This document shows, piece after piece, positions 11,975-21,381 of a stretch of 64,000 bases of DNA. Position 1 is the first letter of the stretch. The number at the start of each line of letters is the position of its first letter. Under the pieces are notes generated by a model. The model was not told the DNA's origin and searched no databases. It worked only from the letters and a program-made list of their open reading frames with translations. The stretch comes from Chryseomicrobium excrementi (GTDB lineage: Bacteria; Bacillota; Bacilli; Bacillales_A; Planococcaceae). A program made the translations under genes and the position numbers. The stretch is taken from contig NZ_PCGR01000001.1 of the NCBI RefSeq assembly GCF_002798305.1, positions 248,001-312,000 of the forward strand, in the 5' to 3' direction.

Positions 11975-13294
11975 GTGAAAAAACTACGAATCGTTTGGGT
12001 TTGTATGCTCCTCTTAGGACTTCTTCTTCCCTTGTTCTCTGTAAGTGCGAATACTGAAACCGTCTACCGTGTCCCTCTTAATGAGGCAGTAGAAAAAGGG
12101 CTTTATACATTTTTGAATCAGTCATTGTCAGAAGCTGAAGATCAAAATGCAGACGCTGTAATTATCGAGATGAACACACCTGGTGGCGCAGTAGATGCAG
12201 CTGAAAATATTGCGAAGCTGATGGCAGATAGTCCTTTGGATATTTACGTCTATGTAAATGACAGAGCACTCTCAGCAGGTGCGTTTCTAGCGCTCTATGC
12301 AGATGAAATCTATATGTCTCCAGACGCGACAATGGGAGCGGCAGCAGTGATTGATCAAACAGGAAATGCTGCAGATGAAAAAGCTCGAAGTGCATGGGCA
12401 GCCTCTATGCAAAATGCGGCGGAACACTCAAATCGAAATCCTGAAATTGCGCTTGCAATGATTGATCCTTCTTATGATTTTCCTCAGTACCGAGCTGGAG
12501 AAGGTAAGCTCCTTACTTTAACAGCTGAAGAAGCGGTAGAGGTAGACTACGCTGAAGGTATAGCAGAAACTTTTGAAGACGTACTCACTGCGATTGGATT
12601 CCCAGACGCAGAAGTGATTAGCGTGGAAGAGTCGTTTCTCGTTAAACTTGCGCGTTTTCTCACTCATCCGATTATTGTGCCCATCTTATTATCTATCGGT
12701 AGCCTAGGTTTAGTTGTGGAATTGTATTCACCTGGTTTTGGATTACCAGGCCTTATGGGATTAACAGCTATTTTGTTATTCTTCTATGGTCATATGATTG
12801 CCGGACTTGCAGGCTATGAAGCAGTCCTATTATTTGGTGTTGGAATCATCTTGCTTCTTGCGGAGCTCTTCCTCCCCTTTGGTATTAGTGGAATAGCAGG
12901 GGGACTTGCTATAATTGGCAGTTTGTATCTTGCAGGAGCAGATATGACGCAAATCAGTATCTCAATTTTAATTGCACTAGCAGTTGCGATTACAGGAATG
13001 GTGATTATCATGAAGTTCTTTGGGAAGAAATTAAAATTGTTCAACAAAATCATTTTGAGCGACTCGACTTCAACTGAAAAGGGCTATGTCTCAGCAGTAG
13101 AAAGAAGAGAATTAGTTGGGCAACACGCAATCACCTTAACACCGCTACGTCCTTCTGGTACGATAGTTATAGGTGATGAGCGCCTTGATGCTGTCTCAGA
13201 AGGAAACTTTATTGACCGCAATAAAACTGTCATCATTCGAAAAGTAGAAGGTTCACGGATTGTGGTTCGTGAAACCCTAGAGGAGGAAATGTAA
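11975..13294 (+). CDS. NfeD-family membrane serine protease (YqeZ-like)
   Basis: Membrane protein combining a ClpP-like serine protease domain with an NfeD/OB domain; such proteins are encoded with flotillins. GTG start with GGGGTGA upstream. A signal peptide (about residues 1-25) is followed by the extracellular protease domain, with substrate-groove NTPGGAV near residue 66 and the likely nucleophile Ser in RALSAGAF near residue 100. Four or five transmembrane segments lie between about 225 and 350, and a C-terminal NfeD beta-barrel follows. First gene of the sigma-W-type operon; its TAATG junction overlaps floA. Length 439. Confidence 0.93.
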   Translation: MKKLRIVWVCMLLLGLLLPLFSVSANTETVYRVPLNEAVEKGLYTFLNQSLSEAEDQNADAVIIEMNTPGGAVDAAENIAKLMADSPLDIYVYVNDRALSAGAFLALYADEIYMSPDATMGAAAVIDQTGNAADEKARSAWAASMQNAAEHSNRNPEIALAMIDPSYDFPQYRAGEGKLLTLTAEEAVEVDYAEGIAETFEDVLTAIGFPDAEVISVEESFLVKLARFLTHPIIVPILLSIGSLGLVVELYSPGFGLPGLMGLTAILLFFYGHMIAGLAGYEAVLLFGVGIILLLAELFLPFGISGIAGGLAIIGSLYLAGADMTQISISILIALAVAITGMVIIMKFFGKKLKLFNKIILSDSTSTEKGYVSAVERRELVGQHAITLTPLRPSGTIVIGDERLDAVSEGNFIDRNKTVIIRKVEGSRIVVRETLEEEM

Positions 13295-14301
13295 TGCTAG
13301 AAGGACTAGGTCTATTTGGTCTTGTAGGAACGATTGTTGTCATATTCCTACTATTGGCCGTATTTTTCACCTTTGTACCCGTTACGCTATGGATTTCTGC
13401 ATTAGCAGCAGGTGTACGAATCAGTATTTTCACATTGATCGGAATGCGCTTACGTCGTGTTATTCCAAATCGTATCGTGAATCCGTTAATCAAAGCACAT
13501 AAAGCGGGTCTAGACGTGCAAATCAACCAGCTTGAAAGTCACTATTTGGCTGGTGGTAACGTAGACCGCGTCGTCAATGCCTTGATTGCCGCACACCGTG
13601 CGAATATCGATCTTTCGTTTGAACGTGCAGCAGCTATCGACTTGGCAGGACGTGACGTTCTAGAAGCGGTACAGATGTCTGTAAATCCGAAAGTCATTGA
13701 AACACCATTTATTGCTGGTGTGGCGATGGATGGTATTGAAGTGAAAGCAAAAGCACGTATTACAGTTCGTGCCAACATTGACCGACTTGTCGGGGGTGCT
13801 GGTGAAGAGACAATCGTAGCACGTGTCGGTGAAGGGATTGTAAGTACAATCGGTTCATCCGAGAACCATAAAAAAGTATTAGAAAATCCAGATATGATTT
13901 CTCAGACCGTATTATCAAAAGGACTAGATTCTGGTACAGCATTTGAAATTCTGTCGATCGATATTGCGGATGTTGATATCGGTAAGAACATTGGTGCCGA
14001 ACTTCAAACAGAGCAAGCCGAAGCAGACAAGAAAATTGCTCAAGCAAAAGCTGAAGAACGTCGTGCAATGGCCGTTGCAACTGAGCAAGAGATGAAGGCT
14101 CGCGTTGAAGAAATGCGTGCTAAGGTAGTCGAAGCCGAGTCACAAGTGCCACTAGCTATGGCAGACGCTCTTAAAGATGGCAACATCGGTGTTATGGATT
14201 ACATGAACTACAAAAATGTTCAAGCAGACACTTCGATGCGTGATTCCATCAGCAAAGTAGGCAAAAAGGATTCGTCTACAGACCGTCCTACTAATTCCTA
14301 A
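13294..14301 (+). CDS. floA: Flotillin-like protein FloA
   Basis: Membrane scaffold that organises functional microdomains and affects membrane fluidity and signalling. It has an N-terminal membrane-inserted hydrophobic segment (about residues 5-50), a SPFH/PHB domain (with [19 protein letters not shown] and [13 protein letters not shown]), and an Ala/Glu-rich coiled coil (about 235-300). The 335 residues are strongly conserved with B. subtilis FloA. AGGAGG lies at 13281-13286 and the ATG overlaps the upstream stop (TAATG), so the two proteins are translationally coupled, consistent with a joint membrane-stress role. Confidence 0.96.
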   Translation: MLEGLGLFGLVGTIVVIFLLLAVFFTFVPVTLWISALAAGVRISIFTLIGMRLRRVIPNRIVNPLIKAHKAGLDVQINQLESHYLAGGNVDRVVNALIAAHRANIDLSFERAAAIDLAGRDVLEAVQMSVNPKVIETPFIAGVAMDGIEVKAKARITVRANIDRLVGGAGEETIVARVGEGIVSTIGSSENHKKVLENPDMISQTVLSKGLDSGTAFEILSIDIADVDIGKNIGAELQTEQAEADKKIAQAKAEERRAMAVATEQEMKARVEEMRAKVVEAESQVPLAMADALKDGNIGVMDYMNYKNVQADTSMRDSISKVGKKDSSTDRPTNS

Positions 14302-14325
14302 TACGAACAGAAGGGAGGAATGAGT

Positions 14326-14793
14326 ATGGAAGGAATTTTGCTCATCATCTTATCGCTCATCATCAGTTCTTTTTTTGGAGATAAGAAAAAAGCGAGCCAA
14401 AAAACTCCACCTCCAGTAAGCCAAAAATCGGAGACTCGTCCTCGTTCATTAAAGGAGTTAGAGGACTGGACTCGTCAAATGCTTGATCAATCCGATCAAA
14501 AAGTACCTCCGAAGGCAAGACAAGTGGCAGAAAGGGTAGAACGTGAAGTCCGCTCAAGACTTCCTCAATCTACACCGACAGCTCCTGTTAAAGAGATTCA
14601 AGAAAGAGTGCCAGTAACTATAGAACGGGAAATCGCAGAAAGACGCCCAGGTCGTTTATCCGTTCATCAAAAAACAGAACCTACGGTACAAAAAGAATTA
14701 CCTGTAGCAGAATTGATTGATTCTACAGACGATCTGGCTCGTGCTATCGTGTTATCCGAAATTCTAGCACCACCAGTTTCAAAAAGACGTTAG
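14326..14793 (+). CDS. Small membrane-anchored hypothetical protein of the floA operon
   Basis: Unrecognised 155-residue protein. One N-terminal transmembrane segment (about residues 2-16) is followed by a highly charged, Pro/Arg/Glu-rich soluble tail with no recognisable domain and probably little fixed structure. The ATG at 14326 has GGGAGG seven bases upstream; an ATG two codons earlier is too close. It occupies the place of yqfB in the B. subtilis sigma-W operon, but I see no firm sequence similarity. A long terminator follows, so it is the last gene of the stress operon. Confidence 0.75.
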   Translation: MEGILLIILSLIISSFFGDKKKASQKTPPPVSQKSETRPRSLKELEDWTRQMLDQSDQKVPPKARQVAERVEREVRSRLPQSTPTAPVKEIQERVPVTIEREIAERRPGRLSVHQKTEPTVQKELPVAELIDSTDDLARAIVLSEILAPPVSKRR

Positions 14794-14798
14794 TCTAG

Positions 14799-14841
14799 AC
14801 ACCTCTTTTCTCACATACCATTGTGAGAGAGAGGTGTTTTT
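14799..14841 (+). terminator. Long terminator of the floA operon
   Basis: Sixteen paired bases with one bulged T (ACACCTCTTTTCTCACA / TGTGAGAGAGAGGTGT), six-base loop, TTTTT. The 3' arm (GAGAGAGAGGTG) is also the only ribosome site for the yqfC remnant that starts right after the T-tract. Confidence 0.92.
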
Positions 14842-15060
14842 ATGTGGAAAACTCCTTATATAGAAACTGACTTATTTAGCTATCTAGTAATAAAAGGGCC
14901 AGCGAGACTACAGTCGTTCGGTGAGAGAACACTAAGTATCAGACTTACAGAGATGAAAATTGAAGTGGGTGCAGATCAGCTGATGCTACCGACTTATTCT
15001 AAAGATTTGCTCGTAATCCGATTTAAAGGACTGAATTTATTTGAAGTGGTTCGTTTCTAA
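14842..15060 (+). CDS. yqfC: YabP/YqfC-family sporulation protein, shortened remnant
   Basis: A 72-residue frame resembling the C-terminal three-quarters of YqfC, a mother-cell sporulation protein under sigma-E control in B. subtilis (about 93 residues). The alternating beta pattern (LVIKGPARLQSF, LSIRLTEMKIEVG, LLVIRFKGLNLFEVVRF) fits the YabP/YqfC fold. The usual charged N-terminus is missing. The ATG directly abuts the T-tract of the floA-operon terminator, and its ribosome site is buried in that stem. With the broken yqfD next door, it is probably a non-functional relic, although its frame is still open. Confidence 0.6.
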   Translation: MWKTPYIETDLFSYLVIKGPARLQSFGERTLSIRLTEMKIEVGADQLMLPTYSKDLLVIRFKGLNLFEVVRF

Positions 15061-15677
15061 CCTCCACGTGTCTGTAAAAGGTACGCCTGAGCGACTACGA
15101 AATTTTTTAACATCTGTGACATTTTGTCAACCTAATATTGGATTAACCAAACTCAAATTTTCTCAAGATATTGAAACAGCATGATTCCATTGCGCGGGTG
15201 ATGATCAGTCGAGAGCACTCCGTTGTAGAAGTAACGCTAGTGCCTTCTCCCAAGCCGGTATTGCCAAAAGATTGGCCGGAAGCCGAGAAGTTCGTTGCTG
15301 CTTACGATGGACAAATCGATCGGGTGCAGCTCGTAGAAGGAACGAGTTTGGTCAAAAGAAAAGACATTGTGTAAAAAGGAAATGTGTTAGCGGTCGGTAA
15401 TGACGGAAAAGCAGCAAAAGGAGAAATTACAGGCATTTACTTTCGAGAGCTTGGATTTCAATTGGACTCGCCCTCTGCAGATTTTGACTACTCTTCAAGT
15501 CACGCAGATGCCATCATCAGACAATTTATAGAGCAACAACAACAAGAAACAAAGATTAAAGGCATAAAGGTTTTACAGGTACAAAATGTTAATGGTAAAG
15601 TAAGAGGGAAGGTACTAGTCAAAATCCAAGGCATCCTTGCTAAACCAGAGTACCTTAAGGAGACGTTGAATGACTGA
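15041..15677 (+). pseudogene. yqfD: yqfD, decayed sporulation membrane-protein gene
   Basis: YqfD is normally about 390-400 residues and sigma-E dependent. Here about 210 codons remain in pieces. The first piece starts at a TTG (15041) overlapping yqfC, reads MKWFVSNLHVSVKGTPERL and stops at TGA 15182-15184. The sequence then continues in another frame with material like the middle of YqfD (IARVMISREHSVVEVTL), interrupted by an in-frame TAA at 15372-15374. It resumes as KGNVLAVGNDGKAAKGEI and ends with the C-terminal IKGIKVLQVQNVNGKVRGKV part. The transmembrane region and a later segment appear deleted. The 3' end carries the phoH ribosome site, which may be why it survives. Confidence 0.8.
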
Positions 15678-16623
15678 GGAAAAACTCGAAATCAAAGTGA
15701 ATGACCCGAATGAAGCCGTCCAGCTTCATGGAAATGGGGATAAAAACTTTGCGCTTATTGAAGAAAATTTTTCAGTTCAGCTAATTGCAAGAGGGGATAC
15801 TTTCCTGATTGTCGGAGAAGAAGGACAAGTTAAAAAAGCACAGAGCGTGATCAATGCCCTTCTTGAATTGATTCGCAAAGGAATACAAGTGAATGAACGG
15901 GACGTGGTCGCTTCTTTAGAAATGGCTAACTCCGGAACCATTGACTATTTTGTTCGGTTATATGAAGAGGAAATCGCCCGTACTGTCAAAGGGAAAGTGA
16001 TTCGTGCCAAATCTATCGGACAAAGAGCCTATGTCAAAGGAATTAAAAGCTTTGATTTGACATTTGGGATTGGTCCTGCAGGAACAGGTAAGACGTATTT
16101 AGCGGTGGTCATGGCTTCTCAGGCATTGAAAAACGGTCATGTCAAACGGATCATTTTAACGCGTCCAGCCGTCGAAGCTGGAGAAAGCTTAGGGTTCTTA
16201 CCTGGTGATTTGAAAGAGAAAGTAGATCCGTACTTACGTCCACTTTATGATGCTCTTCATGATGTCATTGGTGCAGAGCAGACGGAACGCTTGATTGAGC
16301 GCGGAGTGATTGAGATTGCACCATTAGCATACATGCGCGGACGCACTCTAGATGATGCATTTGTCATTTTAGATGAAGCGCAAAATACGACCCCTGCACA
16401 AATGAAAATGTTTTTAACTCGTCTTGGATTTGGTTCAAAGATGGTGATCACTGGAGACAAAACTCAAATTGATTTACCGAAAAATACACAATCAGGTTTA
16501 ATGGTTGCTGAGTCGATGTTGAAAAACGTCAAAGGAATTGAATTTCATTACTTAGAACAAGGCGATGTGGTGCGTCATCCACTAGTTGCGAAAATTATAC
16601 AAGCATATGAAGAAGGGCAGTAG
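15670..16623 (+). CDS. phoH: PhoH-family ATPase (PhoH/YbeZ)
   Basis: P-loop NTPase of the PhoH family, commonly encoded beside the RNase YbeY and thought to act in ribosome/RNA quality control. An N-terminal KH-like region (about 1-110) precedes the ATPase domain with Walker A GPAGTGKT (about residues 135-142) and Walker B VILDEAQN. Length 317 matches the family. AAGGAG lies seven bases before the ATG, inside the yqfD remnant, whose stop it overlaps. I found no clear promoter between the upstream terminator and this gene. Confidence 0.95.
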   Translation: MTEEKLEIKVNDPNEAVQLHGNGDKNFALIEENFSVQLIARGDTFLIVGEEGQVKKAQSVINALLELIRKGIQVNERDVVASLEMANSGTIDYFVRLYEEEIARTVKGKVIRAKSIGQRAYVKGIKSFDLTFGIGPAGTGKTYLAVVMASQALKNGHVKRIILTRPAVEAGESLGFLPGDLKEKVDPYLRPLYDALHDVIGAEQTERLIERGVIEIAPLAYMRGRTLDDAFVILDEAQNTTPAQMKMFLTRLGFGSKMVITGDKTQIDLPKNTQSGLMVAESMLKNVKGIEFHYLEQGDVVRHPLVAKIIQAYEEGQ

Positions 16624-16645
16624 TCGGTTTCGACTACTGCTTTTT
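16617..16645 (+). terminator. Terminator overlapping the phoH stop codon
   Basis: Perfect 10-bp stem GCAGTAGTCG / CGACTACTGC with GTTT loop and TTTTT. The last phoH codons and the TAG stop are inside the 5' arm. Confidence 0.9.
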
Positions 16646-16648
16646 ACG

Positions 16649-16657
16649 TGGTATACT
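16649..16657 (+). promoter_or_regulatory. Extended -10 promoter of the pgpH operon
   Basis: TGG-TATACT, 22 bp before the GTG start of pgpH and directly after the phoH terminator. No convincing -35 hexamer. Confidence 0.55.
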
Positions 16658-16679
16658 GTAAAGAGATGGAGGGATGCTC

Positions 16680-18788
16680 GTGAACCGGTTTGTTGAATTC
16701 ATTACGTCAATTCATGAAAAGAAAGGTGTCCTTGCTTCTATTTCCTTAGCAGGCGCCGTTTTACTTTATATCATGCTCTCTTTCGTGACGAACGAAACTA
16801 CATACACTATTGAACGCTTTCAACTGTCACCTGAAACCATACGTTCTTCTAAAACCATTGAAGACCCTTTAAAAACGGAACAAGACCGTGTGGCAGCCAA
16901 AGAGGCAGTAGACCCTGTCTATGTGTTCCAAGAAGAAGCTAGTGACAATCAGTCAGCTTGGATAGCCTCTGTCTTTGAATCGATCCTTGTAATTAAAGAG
17001 CAGGCACTCTCTGAAGAACAAGATGCTACGCCTATTCAGCAACTTCGGAATGAATTAGAAGAGTTGTCACCTGATCTTTCAGAACGATTAACAGATGAAG
17101 AGCTAGAAGTCATTTACTCACAGCCTTTATCTACACTAGAGACGACGACTGAGGTGGCGGTCTCTGAGGTTACGGAATTACTAGCAGAGCCTATCCGAGG
17201 CAATCAAGTCTCAGCAATTCGAGAGCAGGGAATTACACAATTAAAAGAACGGTTACCTTTCCCTACGAATTACGAGAATGCCGTCGGAAAAATCCTTTCC
17301 ACAGCCATAATAGAAACAGAGCTGATTGACCAAGAGCTCACAGATCAACGCATCGAAGAAGCTGTGAACGCTGTGGAACCGACTCGTATCCTTCAAGGAC
17401 AATTGCTTGTTCAAGAAGGTCAATATGTAGATAGAGAAATCTATAGACAGCTGGAGCTTACTGGCATGGTCGAAAATGATGTCCAGTACCGGTCGTATGC
17501 AGGGTTAGCAGTGCTGATCTTACTCACAGTTGGAATGGTGTATAGTGCCATACACCTAACTGAGGGAAGTCGTAAAGTCCGTGTCAAGTGGCTCAGTGTG
17601 TCCTTGCTGGTACTTGCATTGTCTGCGCTATTAATGGTGTTAACGGCTCTAATTGACGCCAACTTTACATTTACTATCGCTTTCTTATTTCCTACAGCAT
17701 TCGTTTCGATGACGGTTTATCTATTAACGAATGAACGCTTGGCCTATATCAGTTTAATCGCCAATGCGTTATTAGCAGGTTATATCTTCCGAGAAGGGTT
17801 TACATCATTTTTGCAAACAGATATAGCTCTCTATACATTGATTGGAGGATTGTCTGGCATCTTCGCATTCAAATTCTTTTCAGGACGTTCTCCGATTATG
17901 AAAACGAGCGGTGTTGTAGCCCTGACGAATACTTTGTTTATGGGAACTTATTTATTGTTATCAACGACTACATCTACGATGCAAGATACTCTTTTACTGA
18001 TTGGAATCGGTATGTTATCCGGAATGATCTCAGGAGCATTTACCTTTGGAACGTTACCATTTTTTGAATCCGCTTTTGGGATCTTATCCACAATGAAACT
18101 TTTTGAACTGGCAAATCCCGGTCATCCGTTGCTCAAAAAGTTACTCATGGAGACACCCGGCACTTATCACCATAGTGTCATGGTTGCCAATTTGTCTGAA
18201 GCTGCATGTGAATCAATTGGTGCCAATGGCTTGTTCGCTCGAGTTGCGTGCTACTATCACGATATTGGAAAGACAAGACGTCCCGGGTTCTTCATTGAAA
18301 ATCAGACGAACGGCTACAACCCTCATGATCATCTGCCTCCTGAAACGAGCGCAGGCATCATTAAAGATCATACGACAGACGGAGCGGCCATCTTGATTCA
18401 AAATCGGATTCCACGAGCCATCGTTGATGTGGCACTTCAACATCACGGGACGACCTGTATTAAATACTTCTATCACAAAGCGAAACAAGACGGTGACTGT
18501 GATGAGGAGCTGTTTCGTTATGACGGTCCAAAACCACAATCACGTGAAGCGGCAGTGATTTCAATTGCTGATAGTGTGGAGGCAGCTGTTCGTTCGATGA
18601 AGCAACCAAGCAGCTCCAAGATCAAAGAACTTGTAGATGCCATAGTTAAGGATAGAGTCAATGACGGCCAATTCGACGAATGTGATATTTCGATGAAAGA
18701 TTTGACCATAGTTAAAGAAAGCATTTGTTCAACCCTCAAAGGATTTTATCATGAACGAATCCAGTACCCGGAGGAGGAAAAAAAGTGA
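16680..18788 (+). CDS. pgpH: Membrane HD-domain c-di-AMP phosphodiesterase PgpH
   Basis: 7TM-HD phosphodiesterase that hydrolyses the second messenger c-di-AMP (PgpH in Listeria, YqfF in B. subtilis). An N-terminal membrane segment (about residues 15-35) is followed by the extracellular 7TMR-HDED domain (to about 265), seven transmembrane helices (about 275-475) and a cytoplasmic HD domain with H-D in YYHDIGK near residue 525. I chose GTG 16680 because GGAGGG (16668-16673) directly abuts an upstream ATG but is six bases from the GTG. Length 702. Its stop overlaps ybeY (GTGA). Confidence 0.93.
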   Translation: MNRFVEFITSIHEKKGVLASISLAGAVLLYIMLSFVTNETTYTIERFQLSPETIRSSKTIEDPLKTEQDRVAAKEAVDPVYVFQEEASDNQSAWIASVFESILVIKEQALSEEQDATPIQQLRNELEELSPDLSERLTDEELEVIYSQPLSTLETTTEVAVSEVTELLAEPIRGNQVSAIREQGITQLKERLPFPTNYENAVGKILSTAIIETELIDQELTDQRIEEAVNAVEPTRILQGQLLVQEGQYVDREIYRQLELTGMVENDVQYRSYAGLAVLILLTVGMVYSAIHLTEGSRKVRVKWLSVSLLVLALSALLMVLTALIDANFTFTIAFLFPTAFVSMTVYLLTNERLAYISLIANALLAGYIFREGFTSFLQTDIALYTLIGGLSGIFAFKFFSGRSPIMKTSGVVALTNTLFMGTYLLLSTTTSTMQDTLLLIGIGMLSGMISGAFTFGTLPFFESAFGILSTMKLFELANPGHPLLKKLLMETPGTYHHSVMVANLSEAACESIGANGLFARVACYYHDIGKTRRPGFFIENQTNGYNPHDHLPPETSAGIIKDHTTDGAAILIQNRIPRAIVDVALQHHGTTCIKYFYHKAKQDGDCDEELFRYDGPKPQSREAAVISIADSVEAAVRSMKQPSSSKIKELVDAIVKDRVNDGQFDECDISMKDLTIVKESICSTLKGFYHERIQYPEEEKK

Positions 18789-19270
18789 TTATCGATTTTT
18801 TAAATGAAACAAATTCAGCTACACCAGAGGCGCTGGATCTTGTTGAGAAAGTCCTTCAATTTGTTGCACAAAAAGAAGACGTCTCAGATGCCGCGGAGCT
18901 TTCCGTATCCTTTGTCACAAATGAAGAAATTCAAGAGATCAATCGGACATACAGAAATAAAGATGCAGTTACGGATGTCATCTCGTTTGCCATGCAAGAA
19001 CAAGGTGAAGGAGAAGTTGCAATTGTCGGAGATGAAACCTTGCTACTTGGGGATATCATCATTTCAGTCGACCGTGCACAAGAGCAGGCAGCGGATTACG
19101 GTCACTCATTTGAACGTGAATTAGCATTTCTAGCTACACATGGACTTTTGCATTTACTAGGATATGACCACATGACGGAACAACAAGAAAAAGAAATGTT
19201 TAGCAAACAAGATGCGTATCTTTCTGAATTTGGTCTGCCACGTCTATCAGGTTCTGAAAGTCATGAATGA
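18785..19270 (+). CDS. ybeY: rRNA maturation endoribonuclease YbeY
   Basis: Metal-dependent single-strand endoribonuclease needed for 16S rRNA 3'-end maturation and 70S quality control. The catalytic metal-binding motif HGLLHLLGYDH lies at about residues 118-128, followed by MF. Length 161 is typical. The GTG start overlaps the pgpH stop; GGAGGA lies upstream. Its stop overlaps the dgkA ATG, so pgpH-ybeY-dgkA are translationally coupled. Confidence 0.96.
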   Translation: MIIDFLNETNSATPEALDLVEKVLQFVAQKEDVSDAAELSVSFVTNEEIQEINRTYRNKDAVTDVISFAMQEQGEGEVAIVGDETLLLGDIIISVDRAQEQAADYGHSFERELAFLATHGLLHLLGYDHMTEQQEKEMFSKQDAYLSEFGLPRLSGSESHE

Positions 19271-19619
19271 ACTGCGTTCATTTCAAGTAGCCTTGCGAGG
19301 AATACTAGCTGCCACTCGCAGTGAAAAACATATGAAGTTTCACTTAGTAGCGGCAGTATTTACACTTGCAGCTGCTTTATTGCTAAAGTTCTCACAAATT
19401 GAATGGATCATTTTGATAGTCGTCATCACAGGGATGCTCGCATTAGAAATGATCAATACAGCACTGGAGACACTTGTGGATCTTGTAGAGCCGAACTGGA
19501 ATGAGAAAGCAGGGAAAGTAAAAGATATAGCAGCAGGAGCTTGCTTAGTTTATGCGTGCGGTGCAGCTGTAATTGGGTGTATACTATATATTCCTAAATT
19601 ACTTGCTTTGTTCGGGTAA
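19263..19619 (+). CDS. dgkA: Undecaprenol / diacylglycerol kinase DgkA
   Basis: Small integral membrane lipid kinase; in Gram-positives of this family the main substrate is undecaprenol, recycled to the cell-wall carrier. Three transmembrane helices are predicted in 118 residues, with the signature ALEMINTALETLVDL on the second. ATG 19263 overlaps the end of ybeY. The cdd gene that follows dgkA in B. subtilis is absent; era comes next after 26 bp. Confidence 0.93.
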   Translation: MNELRSFQVALRGILAATRSEKHMKFHLVAAVFTLAAALLLKFSQIEWIILIVVITGMLALEMINTALETLVDLVEPNWNEKAGKVKDIAAGACLVYACGAAVIGCILYIPKLLALFG

Positions 19620-19645
19620 CAGGAGACAGAACGGAGGAAATTTGA

Positions 19646-20557
19646 ATGCAACAGCCAAAGAAATTCAAATCGGGATTTATTTCCATCATCGGACGTCCGA
19701 ATGTGGGAAAATCTACATTTTTAAATCGGGTCATCGGTCAAAAGATCGCCATCATGAGCGACAAGCCTCAAACGACTCGTAATAAAGTACAAGGTGTTTT
19801 CACTCAAGATACGAGTCAGATGATTTTTATTGATACACCAGGTATTCATAAGCCAAAACATAAATTAGGCGATTTCATGATGAAAGTAGCGAAAAACACC
19901 TTGAAAGAGGTAGATGCGATCTTATTCATGGTCAATGCATCGGAACCAATTGGTGCAGGGGATAAAATGATCATTGAGATGCTTCAAGGGAATGAAACGC
20001 CTGTATTTTTAGTAATTAATAAAATTGATGAAATTCATCCAGATGAGATCCTTGCCATCATCGATTCGTATAAAGAACAGTATGACTTCGCTGAAATTGT
20101 TCCGATTTCTGCACTTCAAGGAAATAATGTAGAGAGACTTCTTGCTACCTTAGAATCGTATTTGCCGGAAGGGCCGATGTACTATCCAGCAGATCAAGTA
20201 ACGGATCATCCGGAGCGATTTATCATTTCTGAATTGATTCGTGAGAAAGTATTGCATGTGACACGCGAGGAAATCCCTCATTCAATTGCTGTTGTCATTG
20301 AGCAGATTCGGAAAGAAGAAGGCAAAGAGTTGATCAACGTATCGGCTACAATCGTCGTTGAACGAGACTCTCAAAAAGGAATCGTTATTGGAAAGCGTGG
20401 AGCGCTTCTTAAAGATATCGGTACTAAAGCACGTCACGATATCGAGATGCTGCTCGGTTCTAAAGTATTTCTTGAACTATGGGTCAAAGTTCAAAAAGAC
20501 TGGAGAAACAAGGCGAACCAGCTTCGTGACTACGGCTTCCGTGACGACGAATATTAA
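19646..20557 (+). CDS. era: GTPase Era
   Basis: Essential GTPase that binds the 3' end of 16S rRNA during 30S assembly. G1 GRPNVGKS at residues 16-23, G2 region KPQTTRN, G3 DTPGIHKP, G4 NKID, and a C-terminal KH domain ([11 protein letters not shown]). Length 303. GGAGG precedes the ATG. It works in the same pathway as the neighbouring ybeY, so the operon groups 30S maturation factors. Confidence 0.97.
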   Translation: MQQPKKFKSGFISIIGRPNVGKSTFLNRVIGQKIAIMSDKPQTTRNKVQGVFTQDTSQMIFIDTPGIHKPKHKLGDFMMKVAKNTLKEVDAILFMVNASEPIGAGDKMIIEMLQGNETPVFLVINKIDEIHPDEILAIIDSYKEQYDFAEIVPISALQGNNVERLLATLESYLPEGPMYYPADQVTDHPERFIISELIREKVLHVTREEIPHSIAVVIEQIRKEEGKELINVSATIVVERDSQKGIVIGKRGALLKDIGTKARHDIEMLLGSKVFLELWVKVQKDWRNKANQLRDYGFRDDEY

Positions 20558-20572
20558 GAAGGAGGGCCAGCC

Positions 20573-21358
20573 GTGCTGTCTAAAGTAGAAGGGTACGTGT
20601 TACGCGCCATTCCGTACGGAGAGAACAATAAGATTGTCACGATTTTAACAGAAGAGATGGGAAAGCGCACCGCGATGGCTCGAGGTGCCAAAAAACCCGC
20701 TAGTCGTTTCTCAGCTGTCACGCAACAGTTCACGCATGGCTACTTCTTACTCCAACAAGGGAGAGGGATGGGGACACTCCAGCAAGCGGAAATCATTCAA
20801 TCAATGCGCCACATTCGAGAAGATTTTTTGAAGACGGCTTATGCTAGTGTCATTACGGAATTAATCGATAAATTAACGGATGACGACACTGCTTCAAGTG
20901 GTGTTTACCAACTGCTCCATCAAGCCTTACAGGCTATAGAAGAAGACCAGGACCCGGAAGCCATTTTATTATTTGTAGAATGGAAAATGCTGCTTCGCGC
21001 AGGAATTCGACCTCATTTAGATGGCTGCGCGAACTGCGGAGCGAAAGAAGGCGAGTTTGCGTTTTCATTCCAGCAGATAGGGTTTCTTTGTCACCGGTGC
21101 TTCTCGATTGATCCGTATATCATCCGGTTATCACCTGTACAGGTGCGTTTGATTCGCACATTTATGTTTACACCGCTTGAAGAAGTCGGCTCGATTCAAT
21201 TAAAAAAAGAGACGAAACAATTCATGCGCAAAATTGTTACGACAATTTATGAAGAGCAAGTAGGGATTCAATTAAAATCTCGAAAGTTTCTCAATCAAAT
21301 TGAACGCAATCCACTTCTGTTTGAACCTACAGATACGAAAAAGGATGCTCCCGAGTAA
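20573..21358 (+). CDS. recO: DNA repair protein RecO
   Basis: RecO loads RecA on SSB-coated gaps together with RecR and anneals strands. An N-terminal OB fold (about 1-80) precedes a helical domain with a zinc-binding set CANC...CHRC (about residues 149-183). The GTG start (MLSKVEGYV) has GGAGGG upstream; length 261 is normal. Last gene of the pgpH operon, ending in a terminator shared with the converging glyQS. Confidence 0.95.
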   Translation: MLSKVEGYVLRAIPYGENNKIVTILTEEMGKRTAMARGAKKPASRFSAVTQQFTHGYFLLQQGRGMGTLQQAEIIQSMRHIREDFLKTAYASVITELIDKLTDDDTASSGVYQLLHQALQAIEEDQDPEAILLFVEWKMLLRAGIRPHLDGCANCGAKEGEFAFSFQQIGFLCHRCFSIDPYIIRLSPVQVRLIRTFMFTPLEEVGSIQLKKETKQFMRKIVTTIYEEQVGIQLKSRKFLNQIERNPLLFEPTDTKKDAPE

Positions 21359-21378
21359 CTAGGGAACATCCTTTTTTG
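21338..21378. terminator. Bidirectional terminator between recO and glyQS
   Basis: Stem AAGGATG-C-TCCC / GGGA-A-CATCCTT with A-rich and T-rich flanks on both sides; serves both converging transcripts. Confidence 0.8.
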
Positions 21379-21381
21379 TTT

